The position numbers and the translations under genes are program-made. A stretch of DNA of 64,000 bases, taken from the NCBI RefSeq assembly GCF_000344135.1, contig NZ_BAOP01000013.1:88394-152393 (forward strand), written 5' to 3'. Positions within the stretch are counted from its first letter, which is position 1, and each line of letters starts with the position of its first letter. This stretch comes from Gordonia malaquae NBRC 108250 (lineage in GTDB: Bacteria; Actinomycetota; Actinomycetes; Mycobacteriales; Mycobacteriaceae). A model generated the notes under the pieces. That model had not been told where the DNA came from. It ran no database searches and saw nothing but the letters and a program-made list of their open reading frames with translations. Positions 63,220 to 64,000 of the stretch are shown here, piece by piece.

Positions 63220-64000
63220 TCACGCCGCGGCAGGGTGCACTGTCATCGTTCGTCGGGCGTGCGATCTGATCGGGACCCGTGGCCGATCGGGCCGTGCCGG
63301 GTCGGCCGGTTCGAGGAACCAGGGGTGGCCGTCGTGGCCGATGAACACCTCCCACCCGCTCTGGTGGATCAGTGTGTGGTGCATCCGGCACAACAGCACT
63401 CCGTTGCCCAGGCTGGTCGCGCCTCCTTCTGACCACGGCGTGCAGTGATGCGAGTCGGTCCACGTGACTGGTCGTCCGCAGCCGGGGAATGCGCATCCGC
63501 AGTCCCTGGCCGCGAGGGCTTTGCGGATGCCGGGTGTCATCAACCGCTGCTCCCGCCCCACATCCAGCGGGACGCCTCCTCCGTCGACGGTGATCCTGGT
63601 GACGGCCGAGGTGCACAAGCTCAACGCGACCGTTGCCGGGGACACGGGCCCGGTGAACCCGAGCCTGGCGACCCCGTCACCCGGTGAACCGACTGTGGGT
63701 ATGACGATCGACGCGTGCGGTAGGACGCCGCCGCTGGTGGGCCGGTCTGATCCGGACAGGTAGGTCCGGATGATCTGCCCGAGCGCATCAGCTCTGCGTT
63801 GCCGGGCCGTCCGTGGATCGGGTGACCCGTCCGGCTCGGGGACCGGCCTGCACAGCGGATCCAGAGCCGCGTTCAGTTCCTCACCGGTCACGACGTCGAG
63901 ATCAACAGTGGCCTCGACGCGTCCTTCGTCGTTGACGTACAGGGACATCTCATTGAGTTCCGGATTCTCCGACGCCGGAGCCAGATCCGGATCATCGGAC
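63220..64000 (-). CDS. DUF222/HNH endonuclease-like protein, 5' truncated
   Basis: The frame is open to the window edge; about 260 residues are visible. It ends with an HNH module: CGCAFPGCGRPVTWTDSHH, then NGVLLCRMHHTLIHQSGWEV, with the Cys pairs and His residues in place. The DUF222-HNH family is abundant in Gordonia and mycobacteria and sometimes travels with selfish elements; its role is unclear. Confidence 0.85.
   Translation of the reverse strand, partial: SDDPDLAPASENPELNEMSLYVNDEGRVEATVDLDVVTGEELNAALDPLCRPVPEPDGSPDPRTARQRRADALGQIIRTYLSGSDRPTSGGVLPHASIVIPTVGSPGDGVARLGFTGPVSPATVALSLCTSAVTRITVDGGGVPLDVGREQRLMTPGIRKALAARDCGCAFPGCGRPVTWTDSHHCTPWSEGGATSLGNGVLLCRMHHTLIHQSGWEVFIGHDGHPWFLEPADPARPDRPRVPIRSHARRTMTVHPAAA

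Overview
The window is GC-rich, densely coded actinobacterial chromosome. HsaA/HsaB/HsaC steroid ring-degradation enzymes, mycothiol synthase, an LmeA-type envelope protein, an EccA-type ATPase, DesA and a DUF222-HNH protein together point to Mycobacteriales. Gordonia or a close relative is my best guess, from gene style rather than from any search. No transposase, prophage, rRNA, tRNA or CRISPR array was seen.

Layout. 1-5809: end of a steroid (3-HSA/DSHA) catabolic operon, hsaA(partial)-hsaC-hsaB, followed by DUF1214, SDR and sulfotransferase genes. 5846-7206: mntH with a palindromic operator. 7226-11375: three acyl-CoA dehydrogenases and an enoyl-CoA hydratase, headed by a perfect match to the KstR2 operator. 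11564-15656: cupin and IclR regulator, divergent from cysD-cysNC (sulfate activation to PAPS, the donor for sulfotransferases such as the one at 4673). 15695-17684: small membrane protein and an orphan EccA-type AAA+ ATPase. 17806-57730: a backbone that, from memory, follows the M. tuberculosis order purL ... Rv0807-purF-purM-Rv0810c-Rv0811c-Rv0812 ... Rv0813c-sseC2-cysA2 ... lmeA-glnR-mshD-pst-phoU-LCP-dusB-desA1. Two blocks interrupt it: small, mostly Gln/Pro/Tyr-rich membrane proteins (21864-27549), and cytochrome bd (cydABDC) plus ferritin (36168-42967). 58025-64000: an accessory tail with a zeta-toxin/ParD-like pair, three tandem DUF1266 paralogues, a HicAB pair whose hicA is broken, a SnoaL-like protein and a truncated HNH protein.

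Two features run through the window. First, many genes have a TANNNT -10 hexamer 6-8 nt before the start codon, the arrangement of leaderless mRNAs. This fixes several starts (purL at GTG 17806, pabC at GTG 35259, iclR at GTG 12852) and exposes a 26-residue polycysteine leader peptide upstream of the thiosulfate sulfurtransferase gene. Second, a short interspersed repeat with a shared GAGCG...AGTCGA core recurs at about a dozen places. Most copies are intergenic and some are in tandem, but three lie inside genes: in frame in cydC and iclR, and frame-breaking in hicA.
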